Origin: an uncultured Bacilli bacterium
GTDB taxonomy: Bacteria; Bacillota_I; Bacilli_A; RF39; UBA660
Assembly: GCA_934101605.1 (NCBI GenBank)
Contig: CAKORS010000010.1
Location: 1-23,780, forward strand
Length of the DNA: 23,780 nt
Direction of reading: 5' to 3'
How positions within the stretch are numbered: the first letter of the stretch is position 1; each line of letters opens with the position of its first letter. The translations under genes and the position numbers were made by a program. Below the pieces are notes generated by a model. The model worked only from the letters and a program-made list of their open reading frames with translations, did not search any database and was not told the DNA's origin. Positions 1 through 7,970 of the stretch are shown piece by piece.

Positions 1-1
1 A

Positions 2-643
2 CCAAACTTTACATTATCACTACAATATGTAAATTACATTAAAAATAATAATTTAAACATTAATTATCACATAATTAAAAGAATAGATAATGATTATTAC
101 GATGAAGTTGCAACCACAAATATAGCAATTGCAACAACACTTAGGAAATATTTACTAGATGGTAAAGAAATAAATAATTATGTACCATACTACACAAATA
201 ATTATGTGAATGAAAAATTAGCAAAAAATAATTTATTTACAGTAGTAAAATACAAATATTTGATTAATAATAATATTAATTACATAGATAATGAAGGTAT
301 AACTAATTATATAATTAATAACGGAAATTTTAATAATAATTTTGATGAATTAATAGATAGTTTAAAAAATAAAAAATATACTGCATCAAGAATAAGGCGC
401 ACAATCTTACAGTATATTTTAAATACCCAATATGATTCTTCTATTAACTATAAAAACTATTTAAGAATACTTGGAATAAATAAAACAGGTTTAAAATATC
501 TTAATACACTTCCCAAAGAAACTAAGAATCAACTATTTTCAAGTCCAAATGAAAAAAATAGTTTAAATAATAATATTCTAAATAGCATATCTTCATTAGA
601 ATATTTTTTACCATTATATATAACATTTTTTAATAGATATTGA
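2..643 (+). CDS. tmcAL: tRNA(Met) cytidine acetate ligase TmcAL, C-terminal part (5' end outside window; 3' end truncated)
   Basis: The frame is open from base 2, so the start lies upstream of the window; the GTG at 206 is internal. TmcAL (YlbM, PF05636) activates acetate with ATP and makes N4-acetylcytidine at the wobble base of elongator tRNA-Met. The visible part carries family sequence: LFTVVKYKYL near 233, and then a conserved helix with KNKKYTASRIRRTILQYILN, followed by YLRILGINKTG, which corresponds to the family's LRxLGxxxxG motif. After roughly base 540 the homology ends and the frame reads antisense through a different gene (529..807, minus) until a TGA at 641. The usual final stretch, several tens of residues, is missing. 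Family assignment is from remembered motifs. The truncation is inferred; whether the protein still works is unknown. Confidence 0.78.
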   Translation, partial: PNFTLSLQYVNYIKNNNLNINYHIIKRIDNDYYDEVATTNIAIATTLRKYLLDGKEINNYVPYYTNNYVNEKLAKNNLFTVVKYKYLINNNINYIDNEGITNYIINNGNFNNNFDELIDSLKNKKYTASRIRRTILQYILNTQYDSSINYKNYLRILGINKTGLKYLNTLPKETKNQLFSSPNEKNSLNNNILNSISSLEYFLPLYITFFNRY

Positions 644-807
644 CTAACTCGATCATTTACTCTATAACTGTTACAAAATTTATATTCTTGTAATATTTTA
701 TCATTTGTCCATGGAGCATTTTCTCCGTTTATTTTTTTCCAAAATATATTTTGCCTTTCATAAGCAAAATACCAATATAAATCATATACTTCCTGTCTTT
801 TTATCAT
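529..807 (-). pseudogene. N-terminal fragment of an HMUDK_hel-family DNA base hypermodification protein
   Basis: The 92-residue frame begins with ATG after GGTGATAGT. Residues 8-84 match the helical domain of 5-hydroxymethyl-dU DNA kinase/thymine hypermodification proteins (PF18723, as I recall it): YWYFAYERQNIF, the APW motif, ILQEYKFCNSYRVNDRVSQY, LLKNVIYNG and FRILLFKLF. Such proteins are common in phages and mobile elements and are normally several hundred residues long. Here the match stops at residue 84, about base 556, and eight unrelated residues and a stop follow. That is also where the converging tmcAL frame loses its own family match. It is therefore most likely a broken gene left by a deletion or insertion. 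A solo small protein is possible but less likely. Confidence 0.68.
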
Positions 808-832
808 ACTATCACCAAAAAAATTATATTCA

Positions 833-867
833 TAAAAAAAAGATTTTTCAAGCTATTTTGAAAAATC
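833..867 (-). terminator. Rho-independent terminator of the mntP/PF06541/Mbeg1-like operon
   Basis: An exact 10-bp inverted repeat (GATTTTTCAA at 842-851, TTGAAAAATC at 858-867) has a six-base loop. On the minus strand it is followed by a run of eight T. The stem overlaps the TGA stop of the hydrolase gene that it ends. Confidence 0.8.
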
Positions 868-1918
868 AATCTTCTCTTCTTAAAAACATATCTTCTAATA
901 CAGAAATAATATTTTTCTTAGTTACTTCGTCTATATTATTTAAATTCCTAATTATACCAATTATAACTCTAAAATCATGAACTTCATGAGTATTAGAAAC
1001 ATCTAATTTTTCAACAGATAAAAATATCTCTTTAGCAATATCTTTTAATTCTTGATAATTAAAACTATTAATAAATTCACTTATTTTATCTTGAACAGAT
1101 AAACTAATTTTACTCTGTTTTGAAGGAATTAATGAGTTACCTTCCACTATCCATGATGATAGTGCATGACACCTTATATCTTTTTTAGTAGATTTAATAA
1201 CTTTATAAGAATCATTACAAAGTAAGATACCAACCATACTATAATCAGGTATTATATGTATATATTTATCCTTAATTCTTTTATATTCTAAAGAATCAAA
1301 TTCAAGCTTTCTAAGTCCAGGTCCATCTAATGAATAAACTTTTTTTATACAATTTCTTTTAAGTTTAGATATATACATAGAACTAGCTAAAGCTAAATTA
1401 CCTCCCTTAGAATGTCCAGTTACAATAACTTTATCTAAAATAGATACAAATTCATTAATATACTTTATAGCAAGCCTTTGAGCATTAACAGGGAATACAC
1501 TAGCAAGATAAAAGTCTTCCTTCCAACCACTTATTAACTTATCAGTGCCTTCAAATGCAATAACTTTATAATCATTAGGGATTTCAAAAGTAATCGCACC
1601 AAATTGAGTATCATAATCAGCATAATATCTATATCCATAAACTAATACATTCTTATACCTATCATAAGAAACTATTTCATTAATCATGTGATATGCATCA
1701 CTCTGAGCAGTTCCTATTTTACTAACCTTTTTCTCATCACGAGAATATAAATACTCATACCCTGCTTGTTTTAGTGATTTCTTTAGTTTGCCTCTACTTA
1801 CTATATTACTAAAATCCAAATATGTTAACAAAGAAAATATCATAATATCAATATCATTAATACTACTCTCTTTAAAAGTTTTATTTCCATATTCTTTCAA
1901 ATAATCAAACATATTCAT
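866..1918 (-). CDS. DUF2974 (Mbeg1-like) alpha/beta-hydrolase family protein
   Basis: This 350-residue protein has the lipase-type nucleophile elbow TGHSKGGNLA with Ser170, and an upstream FEGTD segment at 122-126 that matches the FRGTD strand of Mbeg1-like proteins (PF11187). SLDGPG near 197 and a histidine around residue 320 (TFxxHEVHDF-like region) could complete the fold, but I cannot place the catalytic acid and histidine with certainty. No signal peptide or membrane segment is visible, so it is probably cytoplasmic. The start at 1918 has AGAGGTAG five bases upstream; a second ATG two codons later is possible. It is the last gene of a three-gene operon, 15 bases after the PF06541 gene. 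The substrate is unknown; an esterase or lipase role is only inferred from the fold. Confidence 0.75.
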   Translation of the reverse strand: MNMFDYLKEYGNKTFKESSINDIDIMIFSLLTYLDFSNIVSRGKLKKSLKQAGYEYLYSRDEKKVSKIGTAQSDAYHMINEIVSYDRYKNVLVYGYRYYADYDTQFGAITFEIPNDYKVIAFEGTDKLISGWKEDFYLASVFPVNAQRLAIKYINEFVSILDKVIVTGHSKGGNLALASSMYISKLKRNCIKKVYSLDGPGLRKLEFDSLEYKRIKDKYIHIIPDYSMVGILLCNDSYKVIKSTKKDIRCHALSSWIVEGNSLIPSKQSKISLSVQDKISEFINSFNYQELKDIAKEIFLSVEKLDVSNTHEVHDFRVIIGIIRNLNNIDEVTKKNIISVLEDMFLRRED

Positions 1919-1933
1919 AAAAACTACCTCTAA

Positions 1934-2647
1934 TTAATGTTTTTTCATAAAATCCTCACAAGAAGTCTTAATACTTTCTCCCTTATCTTCAAGTTCCTTT
2001 TTTATTTTCTTTAAACGTATTACTAAATTAGGATAAGAATTCTTAATACGTCTATATAATATAGAATTATTAGCTAAGAAGTTAAAAACCTCTTCTCTAA
2101 CATACTCAGTATTATCCTTCTTTTCTTTATTAATTTCACCCTTAATCTTAAACATAACAACATAAGAAATAATATTATCTATAATAAATAAAACTCCTAA
2201 AAAGATTGCTAAAATAACTTGAATATTAGAAGGAACCAAATCAACAAGTCTTACTATCATTGGATGAAGAAAATAAACTACCATTGTCCCTAAAATTCCA
2301 ACAGGTAACATAGTTCCTAAACATATACGACCATTAATATTAAATTTCTTACTTGAATAATCCCACCATCTTGTATTAAATATCTTTTCCATAAAATAAG
2401 ATGTAAAATATTCCAAAATAGAACAAATAACAATAGATTTAATAAAAATAACAAAAATATTTTGATCTGGATTTCCTACTAATAAAATAATTCCTAATAC
2501 CCCAAATCCATATATAGTACATAATGGTCCAATTAAAAATCCCCTATTAACAAATCTTTTAAACTGTATAGCTTTACATATAACTTCCATAAGCCAACCT
2601 ATAAATGAATAAATTAAAAAATATAAAAAATACTTTACTACCACCAT
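1934..2647 (-). CDS. Putative ABC transporter permease family membrane protein (PF06541, CmpB-like)
   Basis: This is a 237-residue membrane protein with the family's N-terminal signature: FLIYSFIGWLMEV, then NRGFLIGPLCTIYGFG and, further on, CSILEYFTSYFMEKIFNTRWWDYS. About five or six hydrophobic segments fill residues 5-175, and the last 60 residues are a charged, probably cytoplasmic helix. The family is widespread in Firmicutes and is named for a supposed transporter link, but no ATPase is next to it here and no function is established. The start is the ATG after GAAGGAGAG. It lies 32 bases downstream of mntP and 15 bases upstream of the Mbeg1-like gene on the same strand, so the three are probably co-transcribed. 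Confidence 0.8.
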   Translation of the reverse strand: MVVVKYFLYFLIYSFIGWLMEVICKAIQFKRFVNRGFLIGPLCTIYGFGVLGIILLVGNPDQNIFVIFIKSIVICSILEYFTSYFMEKIFNTRWWDYSSKKFNINGRICLGTMLPVGILGTMVVYFLHPMIVRLVDLVPSNIQVILAIFLGVLFIIDNIISYVVMFKIKGEINKEKKDNTEYVREEVFNFLANNSILYRRIKNSYPNLVIRLKKIKKELEDKGESIKTSCEDFMKKH

Positions 2648-2679
2648 ATAACTCTCCTTCTACAATAATAATTATAACA

Positions 2680-3234
2680 TTAAAAAACTAAATGTTCCAA
2701 AAGTATTTTTATACCAATAAAAATAAGAATAATACCTCCTATAAAAGAAGCCTTAGAACCCAATTTATTTTTAAATATATTTCCTATTCTAACTCCTATA
2801 AATGAAATAATAAAAGTTACTATACCTATAATAGAAATAGAAAATATTAAATTTACATTCAAAAATGCTAAAGTAATTCCAACTGCCAAAGCATCAATAC
2901 TTGTTGCTATAGCTAATATTATCATACTCTTAAAACTAGTAGAATTATCAAAACTATCATCATTATCAAAAGACTCTATTATCATATTAATACCAATAAT
3001 AAAAAGTAAAATAAAAGCAACCCAATGATCATAACGAGCAATATATTGACTAAAACCCTTAGCTAAAAAATAACCCAAAAAAGGCATAAAAGCCTGAAAA
3101 AAGCCAAAATAACTAGCTATAATAAAACCAGATTTAAAAATATTTTTCTTTATTAACATTCCCTTACTTATAGAAACCGCAAATGCATCCATAGAAAGTC
3201 CTAATGCAAGTAAAAAAAGTTCTAAAAAAGACAT
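2680..3234 (-). CDS. mntP: Manganese efflux pump MntP
   Basis: At 184 residues this matches the usual MntP size (about 180-190) and architecture of six membrane helices. The two inverted family motifs are present: LSMDAFAVSISKG at residues 14-26 and the related ATSIDALAVGITLAF in the second half, each with the acidic residue thought to bind the metal. MntP exports Mn2+ and protects against manganese excess. The start at 3234 is preceded by GGGTGATAGT. In other bacteria mntP is often controlled by a yybP-ykoY manganese riboswitch, but only 85 bases separate this gene from the divergent deaminase gene and I see no such structure. It leads the operon ending at 866. Confidence 0.92.
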   Translation of the reverse strand: MSFLELFLLALGLSMDAFAVSISKGMLIKKNIFKSGFIIASYFGFFQAFMPFLGYFLAKGFSQYIARYDHWVAFILLFIIGINMIIESFDNDDSFDNSTSFKSMIILAIATSIDALAVGITLAFLNVNLIFSISIIGIVTFIISFIGVRIGNIFKNKLGSKASFIGGIILIFIGIKILLEHLVF

Positions 3235-3273
3235 ACTATCACCCTTATAAATATATTAAAAAAATTTTAATTA

Positions 3274-3303
3274 TTTACAATAGGTAAAACAATAATATAT
3301 AAT
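3274..3303 (+). promoter_or_regulatory. Sigma-A-type promoter for the deaminase gene
   Basis: TTTACA (3274-3279) and TATAAT (3298-3303) are 18 bases apart. The start codon at 3320 follows closely, so the 5' leader would be only about ten bases, with the weak site AAGTGATG. Confidence 0.5.
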
Positions 3304-3319
3304 TATTAAGTGATGTAAA

Positions 3320-3760
3320 ATGAATGAAGCTATTAATAAAGCATTGAAAACAATGAAAAAAGGTCATGGTGGACCATTCGGTTGTGTAATAAAAGACGAA
3401 ACAGGAAAAGTAATAGCAGTATCTTCAAACACAGTTTTAAAAGATAATGATCCAACTGCGCATGCAGAAATAAATGCAATAAAAAAAGCTTGTAAAAAAT
3501 TAAAAACATATGATTTAAAAAACTGCACTTTATATACAACAAGTTATCCTTGTCCTATGTGTTTATCTGCCATTATATGGGCAAATATAAAAAATGTATA
3601 TTATGGAACAACAAAAGAAGATGTAGAAAAAATAGGATTTAGAGATAACTATATTTATGAGTATATAAATGGAAAGAAAAATATAGATTTAAATCTAAAT
3701 CAAATATCACATAAAGAATGTTTAGATTTACTAGATAAATATAAAAATACTATATACTAA
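3320..3760 (+). CDS. guaD: Nucleoside/guanine deaminase (CMP/dCMP deaminase fold)
   Basis: This 146-residue zinc hydrolase has HAE (His48, Glu50) and PCPMC (Cys78, Cys81), the zinc ligands and proton-shuttle glutamate of the cytidine deaminase superfamily. The order GGPFGCVIKD, DPTAHAEINAI, TSYPCPMCLSAIIWA and the late GFRDNYIYEYI segment is closest to Bacillus GuaD, which converts guanine to xanthine. GuaD is a domain-swapped dimer whose C-terminal tail helps form the active site, and a comparable tail is present here. A tRNA adenosine deaminase (TadA) is less likely because of that tail and the GFRD segment, but the exact base used cannot be proven from sequence. It stands alone and ends in a hairpin terminator. 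Confidence 0.82.
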   Translation: MNEAINKALKTMKKGHGGPFGCVIKDETGKVIAVSSNTVLKDNDPTAHAEINAIKKACKKLKTYDLKNCTLYTTSYPCPMCLSAIIWANIKNVYYGTTKEDVEKIGFRDNYIYEYINGKKNIDLNLNQISHKECLDLLDKYKNTIY

Positions 3761-3786
3761 AAAGGGATAAAAAATATCCCTTTTTT
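3761..3786. terminator. Bidirectional terminator between guaD and the endolysin gene
   Basis: AAAGGGATA (3761-3769) and TATCCCTTT (3775-3783) form a nine-base stem with a five-A loop. There are T runs on both strands, and converging genes end on either side. Confidence 0.85.
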
Positions 3787-4585
3787 ACTTATATAAAACT
3801 TTTTCATCTTTCTTTAAATTAATGTAATAAATACCATCTTCTTTAGCAGTAAAAACCTTATATTCCTTACAAGGATCCACTACTACTTCTTCATCTTTTT
3901 TATAAAATTTAACATCTTCAGTATTTGCAATCCATCTATTATTTCCTATCTTATACCATGAATAACCACCATCTACAACTGTTTCTAAAACGTTATAAAG
4001 TCCTAAATCTACATATCCTAAAATATTACCATTATGATTTTCTCTACATCTTAAACCCTCATTTATTACTTCTACTTGATCAACTTTCGTATTTCTTTTA
4101 ACTTGTAAAGAAGTTCCTAAAACTTTTAAAACATTACTTGATGAAACTTGATCATCAAATAAATAAATATAATCTAAAGGATTAACCACATACTTATTTC
4201 TATCATTCCAATTAAACACATAATCTCTAGGAGTCTTCCAAAGTTCTAAATGCAAATGATTACCAGTAGACTCTCCAGTATTGCCCATATTACCAATATG
4301 CTGCCCTCTTACTACACTATCCCCTATTTTCAAAAAAGAGGCTTCATTCATATGTAAATATCTATGTAAGAATTTCACATTTCCTTTAACAGTTTCAATC
4401 CATATATAATGTCCAGCACTAGAATTATAATCTTTTTGAGTAACCACTCCATCATTTACAGAATAAATTGGAGCATTAGGTCCACCATAATTACCATTCC
4501 AACCAAAATCAACACCATAATGTCCATTACCAAAATTACCAGTAACTCCTATAAACTTTAAGGGCATTTTATTATACTTACTCAT
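3785..4585 (-). CDS. M23 peptidoglycan endopeptidase with C-terminal SH3-like domain (phage-type endolysin)
   Basis: From ATG at 4585 the protein has 266 residues. Residues 20-145 form an M23 (LytM) zinc peptidase with HYGVD (His22, Asp26), YLH (His78) and NHLHLE (His110, His112), so all metal and catalytic positions are present. An SH3-like wall-binding region follows at about 165-228, with GLRCRENHNGNILG. No signal peptide is present. The chosen start overlaps the holin stop by eight bases and is preceded by GGTGAGAG; the longer frame reaching 4621 would begin inside the holin gene and lacks family sequence. It would cleave peptide cross-links in the cell wall. With the holin just upstream it forms a two-gene lysis cassette, but no other phage genes are nearby. 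Confidence 0.82.
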   Translation of the reverse strand: MSKYNKMPLKFIGVTGNFGNGHYGVDFGWNGNYGGPNAPIYSVNDGVVTQKDYNSSAGHYIWIETVKGNVKFLHRYLHMNEASFLKIGDSVVRGQHIGNMGNTGESTGNHLHLELWKTPRDYVFNWNDRNKYVVNPLDYIYLFDDQVSSSNVLKVLGTSLQVKRNTKVDQVEVINEGLRCRENHNGNILGYVDLGLYNVLETVVDGGYSWYKIGNNRWIANTEDVKFYKKDEEVVVDPCKEYKVFTAKEDGIYYINLKKDEKVLYK

Positions 4586-4967
4586 CGCTCTCACCCTTAA
4601 TATTATTATTTTTTGGAACAACTACAACATCTTCTTTTTTTACTTCACCAATATCAATAGTGACCCCTAAAAGTTCCTTTATTTTAATTAAATCTTTATA
4701 TCCATAAAATACTATTCCTAAAACAAATATAGCCTGCATTGCTTCTCCTAAATTCATATTAACCCCACCAATAGATGCAATCATTAAAGTAGGATTAAGT
4801 TCTCCACATAAATACATCAAAATACATGCCAAAACAATACAAAAAGCTTTAAAACATCCACATAATAATTTTTTAACTTTAAACTCACATTTAAAAGTAG
4901 ATACAGTAGCTCCAAGCAATATATTAGCACCCATAACACATATCAAACCAATAATTATACTTTTCAT
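4578..4967 (-). CDS. Phage holin family protein
   Basis: This 129-residue protein has three hydrophobic segments at roughly 1-22, 40-56 and 74-93, and a charged C-terminal tail (GEVKKEDVVV to GESDE), the layout of small holins. The run GANILLGATVSTFKCEFKVKK followed by LMYLCGELNP and AIFVLGIVFYGYKDLIKIKE resembles Clostridial phage holins whose first helix contains a similar ILLG element. Holins open the membrane so that endolysins lacking a signal peptide can reach the wall. Its last codons overlap the M23 gene start by eight bases, which suggests translational coupling. The start follows GGGAGGT at good spacing. The family call rests on layout and context more than on strict motifs. Confidence 0.65.
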   Translation of the reverse strand: MKSIIIGLICVMGANILLGATVSTFKCEFKVKKLLCGCFKAFCIVLACILMYLCGELNPTLMIASIGGVNMNLGEAMQAIFVLGIVFYGYKDLIKIKELLGVTIDIGEVKKEDVVVVPKNNNIKGESDE

Positions 4968-5024
4968 AATACCTCCCTTCTAACTTAATATATGAATAAA
5001 ATTAAGAAAGGAATGTTTTAACAA

Positions 5025-5480
5025 CTAATTTAAAATAAAAATAGAAAAATTAAGAATACAAGCAAATATTATCCATAATAAATATGGTATCTGTAAATAA
5101 GCACTCTTATGAGAAATCTTATAAAATTCTTTTATCATAATAATAACTAAAACAATAAGAAGTAAAATCCATAAAAATGCTAAAAAGTAAAACCTAAAAT
5201 TAAAGAAAATTACAGTCCAAAATAAATTAACAAACAATTGAATAGAATAAACCTTTAAAGCCTTATCACATCCATCTTTTTCATAAATAATATATGATGA
5301 TATCCCCATAAGAATATATAATATGCTCCATACTATAGGAAATAAAAATCCTGGAGGAGCAAAACTAGGTTTAATAATTTCCTTATAAGCAACAAAACCA
5401 CCATTTAATAAACCAACTAAAAACGCTAATACAACAGGAATTAAAATAAAAATAATTAATGTTTTTATATTCTTCTTCAT
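5025..5480 (-). CDS. tspO: TspO/MBR family protein
   Basis: This 151-residue protein has the five-helix layout and sequence marks of TspO: KPSFAPPGFLFPIVWSILY at about residues 37-55, QLFVNLFWTVIFFNFR in the middle, and the C-terminal QIPYLLWIIFACILNFSI, where Trp and Asn are typical of the porphyrin pocket. TspO proteins sit in the membrane and bind tetrapyrroles; bacterial members are tied to stress and porphyrin handling, and the exact reaction is debated. A strong AGGAGGT precedes the ATG. It is 43 bases downstream of the ABC transporter gene and 57 upstream of the holin, all on the same strand, so co-transcription with the transporter is plausible. Confidence 0.9.
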   Translation of the reverse strand: MKKNIKTLIIFILIPVVLAFLVGLLNGGFVAYKEIIKPSFAPPGFLFPIVWSILYILMGISSYIIYEKDGCDKALKVYSIQLFVNLFWTVIFFNFRFYFLAFLWILLLIVLVIIMIKEFYKISHKSAYLQIPYLLWIIFACILNFSIFILN

Positions 5481-5523
5481 AATAACCTCCTATTTAATAT
5501 TATGTTTAAAAATAATAAATATA

Positions 5524-7713
5524 TTAATCTTTTAAACAATCAATTATACCTTTATTACCAGCTTTATAAGAAGGAATAAAAGCTCCTAAATTAACCACTA
5601 TTAAATTAAGAATAAACAAATAACAAATATTATAAATATCAAAACTAGCTAAATTAGAAATACCAGTATAATTATTCAATAAAATATTTATAAAAATTAA
5701 TAATACCCTACTTATCAAAAGACCAATAATAAAAGAAAAACATCCTATAATAAAAGCCTCATTCAAAAATATAAATCTAATATTTCTTTTACTCATCCCT
5801 AAGGCCCTTAAAATACCAATTTCTTTAATCCTTTCAAGAACAGATATATAAATAATAATACCTATCATAAATGCTGCAACAACTAAAGATATAACACTAA
5901 AAAATATTAATACAACAGTAATAGATGAAATAATATTATTAGATAAAGAAACAATAAGTTTAGCCTGATCAGTATAATAAATCTTGTCATCACCAAGCAT
6001 ATTATATTTATCTAAAAACTTAATAACTCTCTCTTTAGAATTAAAATCATTAACATATATATTTATAGAACTAGGTAATGACTTTTTACCTAATTTAGCC
6101 TCTAATAATTCCTTTTCTTCATAACTAAGTTTGTTACCATTTAATACATTATAATCCTTATTAATTAAACTTTTAACAATTAAAGATGAATTATTTTTAT
6201 CAACAACATAATCCATTAAATCTTTACTATATAAAATACCAGAATTATGCATATAACTAGGAAACTCCTTCTTCATTCTAACTATACCAACAACATTAAC
6301 AAACTCACCCTTTGCTTTATATAAAAGTTCCAAATTGTTATTAGTGGAAAAATAACCACCATTATTAATATAATAATCATCATTTAAAATAAGTTTAAAT
6401 TTTTTACTTAAAATATCATCAAATGATATTTTTTTATCTTCACTAAAATATTTTAATATATTGCTATTAATCTTATTATTACCATCAACAACAAGTAAAA
6501 GTTCATTTTTATTTTTAGGCATATTCCCATATAACAAATCATATTGTGATTTTATAACCTTTAAATTAGGTATAACACCCATACTTATATCAGAACTACT
6601 AAAAACACTATATCCATTATTATAACTAACAAAATTAATTACACTATCATATTTATATGAAATACCTGATATTATCTTTTTATCATAATTCTCTAAATAA
6701 GATAAAAATTTCTGATTAATAACATTTTCATAAATATTACTATTATCATCACTAGAATATACAAAATTCTCTAAAGGGAACTTATTAACAACCTCATCCA
6801 TATTATCAACTGATCCATTATTTATAGTAATTGGTAAAGAAATTAAAGTACTCTTTTCAAAACTTTTTATTTTCATATTAAAACCATTAGATAAAGCAAG
6901 AACAAGTGAAATACCAATTATCCCTATAGCAGTAGCTAAAACTGTAATAAAAAACCTAAATTTCTTAGTTAAAATATTATTTAAAGCCATTTTAAAATTA
7001 GTTCCTAATAACAATTTATTCTTCTTTAAACTTGTATCACCAAAAGAACTATCCCCATTAAATTTATTAGAATCACCTACTACTAACCCATCTTCCAATC
7101 TAATAATTCTATCAGCATAATTAGATACTAATTCTTCATTATGAGTAACCATTATCACAAGCTTTTCTTTACTTATCTTTTTTAAAAGTTTCATTATTTG
7201 AACACTATTACAAGAATCTAAAGCCCCGGTCGGCTCATCAGCAAGTATTATATCAGGATTATTAATCATAGCACGTGCTATTGCAACTCTTTGAGCTTGT
7301 CCTCCAGAAATTTCTGATGGCCTTTTATTTTTACAATCTAAAACACCTAATTGTTCTAATAATAAACAAGCATAAGAATAGTCTTTCCTACCCTTAATAA
7401 TAGAACCCATCAATACATTTGAAATAACTGAAATATGAGGTATTAAATTATAATTTTGAAAAATAATACCTATAACTTGATTTCTATAACTATCTAATTT
7501 CTTATTATTAAAAGATGAAATATTAACACCATTTATAAAAATATCTCCACTATCCTTCTTTAAAATACCAGATATAATATTAAGTAAAGTAGATTTACCA
7601 CTACCAGAAGGACCTAATATCGCTACAAATTCTTTTTTCCTAAATTTCAAATTAATATTTTTCAATACCTTTACATCATTATAACTTTTATTTATATTTC
7701 TTAACTCTAACAT
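5524..7713 (-). CDS. MacB-like ABC transporter with fused ATPase and FtsX permease domains
   Basis: The 729-residue protein begins with an ABC ATPase: Walker A GPSGSGKST (34-42), signature SGGQAQ (136-141), Walker B ILADEP (156-161) and switch His191. A first membrane helix follows at about 250-272, then an extracytoplasmic domain of some 310 residues, and then three helices from about 595 to 720 with the FtsX motif ERIKEIGILRALGMS. This is the MacB/LolD-LolE type, whose members move lipids, peptides or antibiotics by mechanotransmission rather than pumping through a channel. In Firmicutes such proteins often give peptide-antibiotic resistance or export. No two-component system or partner adaptor is adjacent, so the substrate is open. 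The start follows AAAGGAG six bases upstream. Confidence 0.87.
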   Translation of the reverse strand: MLELRNINKSYNDVKVLKNINLKFRKKEFVAILGPSGSGKSTLLNIISGILKKDSGDIFINGVNISSFNNKKLDSYRNQVIGIIFQNYNLIPHISVISNVLMGSIIKGRKDYSYACLLLEQLGVLDCKNKRPSEISGGQAQRVAIARAMINNPDIILADEPTGALDSCNSVQIMKLLKKISKEKLVIMVTHNEELVSNYADRIIRLEDGLVVGDSNKFNGDSSFGDTSLKKNKLLLGTNFKMALNNILTKKFRFFITVLATAIGIIGISLVLALSNGFNMKIKSFEKSTLISLPITINNGSVDNMDEVVNKFPLENFVYSSDDNSNIYENVINQKFLSYLENYDKKIISGISYKYDSVINFVSYNNGYSVFSSSDISMGVIPNLKVIKSQYDLLYGNMPKNKNELLLVVDGNNKINSNILKYFSEDKKISFDDILSKKFKLILNDDYYINNGGYFSTNNNLELLYKAKGEFVNVVGIVRMKKEFPSYMHNSGILYSKDLMDYVVDKNNSSLIVKSLINKDYNVLNGNKLSYEEKELLEAKLGKKSLPSSINIYVNDFNSKERVIKFLDKYNMLGDDKIYYTDQAKLIVSLSNNIISSITVVLIFFSVISLVVAAFMIGIIIYISVLERIKEIGILRALGMSKRNIRFIFLNEAFIIGCFSFIIGLLISRVLLIFINILLNNYTGISNLASFDIYNICYLFILNLIVVNLGAFIPSYKAGNKGIIDCLKD

Positions 7714-7797
7714 AAATCTCCTTTCATAGCATAATACAAAAAAAATAAAAAAACTCCTAAATATTTTTAAAATTCATATTATTAATTAGAAAGAGTG

Positions 7798-7959
7798 ATG
7801 CTTATAAAAAATATAAACTACCTAAAATATTATGGTGATACACAAATAGCTAAAGAAATAAATCCATTTATAAAAACATCTTTAATAATAGCAATAATAT
7901 GTATATTACTAATAATACTATTAATATTTATATATAAAAAAAATAAGATTAAAATCTAA
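7798..7959 (+). CDS. Small single-pass membrane protein (53 residues), unknown function
   Basis: The frame starts at ATG 7798 after GAAAGAG and ends at TAA 7957-7959. The first 26 residues are polar (LKYYGDTQIAKEINPF), followed by one strong hydrophobic helix (about 28-46) and a lysine-rich tail KKNKIKI, giving an expected N-out or C-in single-pass topology. Support for it being real comes from the site in front and from its stop lying in a hairpin terminator shared with the converging gene. It diverges from the MacB-like gene. AT-rich DNA can make such frames by chance, so this is a moderate call. No family is recognised. Confidence 0.42.
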   Translation: MLIKNINYLKYYGDTQIAKEINPFIKTSLIIAIICILLIILLIFIYKKNKIKI

Positions 7960-7970
7960 TCTTATTTTTT
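7941..7970. terminator. Bidirectional terminator between the two small membrane-protein genes
   Basis: AAATAAGATTA (7941-7951) pairs with TAATCTTATTT (7957-7967) around a five-base loop, flanked by A and T runs. Both converging stop codons lie inside the 3' half of the stem region. Confidence 0.75.

Noticed and set aside
705..980. Open frame on the plus strand over the Mbeg1-like and HMUDK fragment genes
   Set aside because: It has low-complexity composition, no ribosome site and lies antisense to sequence with clear family motifs.
3235..3319. Manganese riboswitch before mntP
   Set aside because: Only 85 AT-rich bases are available and no yybP-ykoY-like conserved loops are visible.
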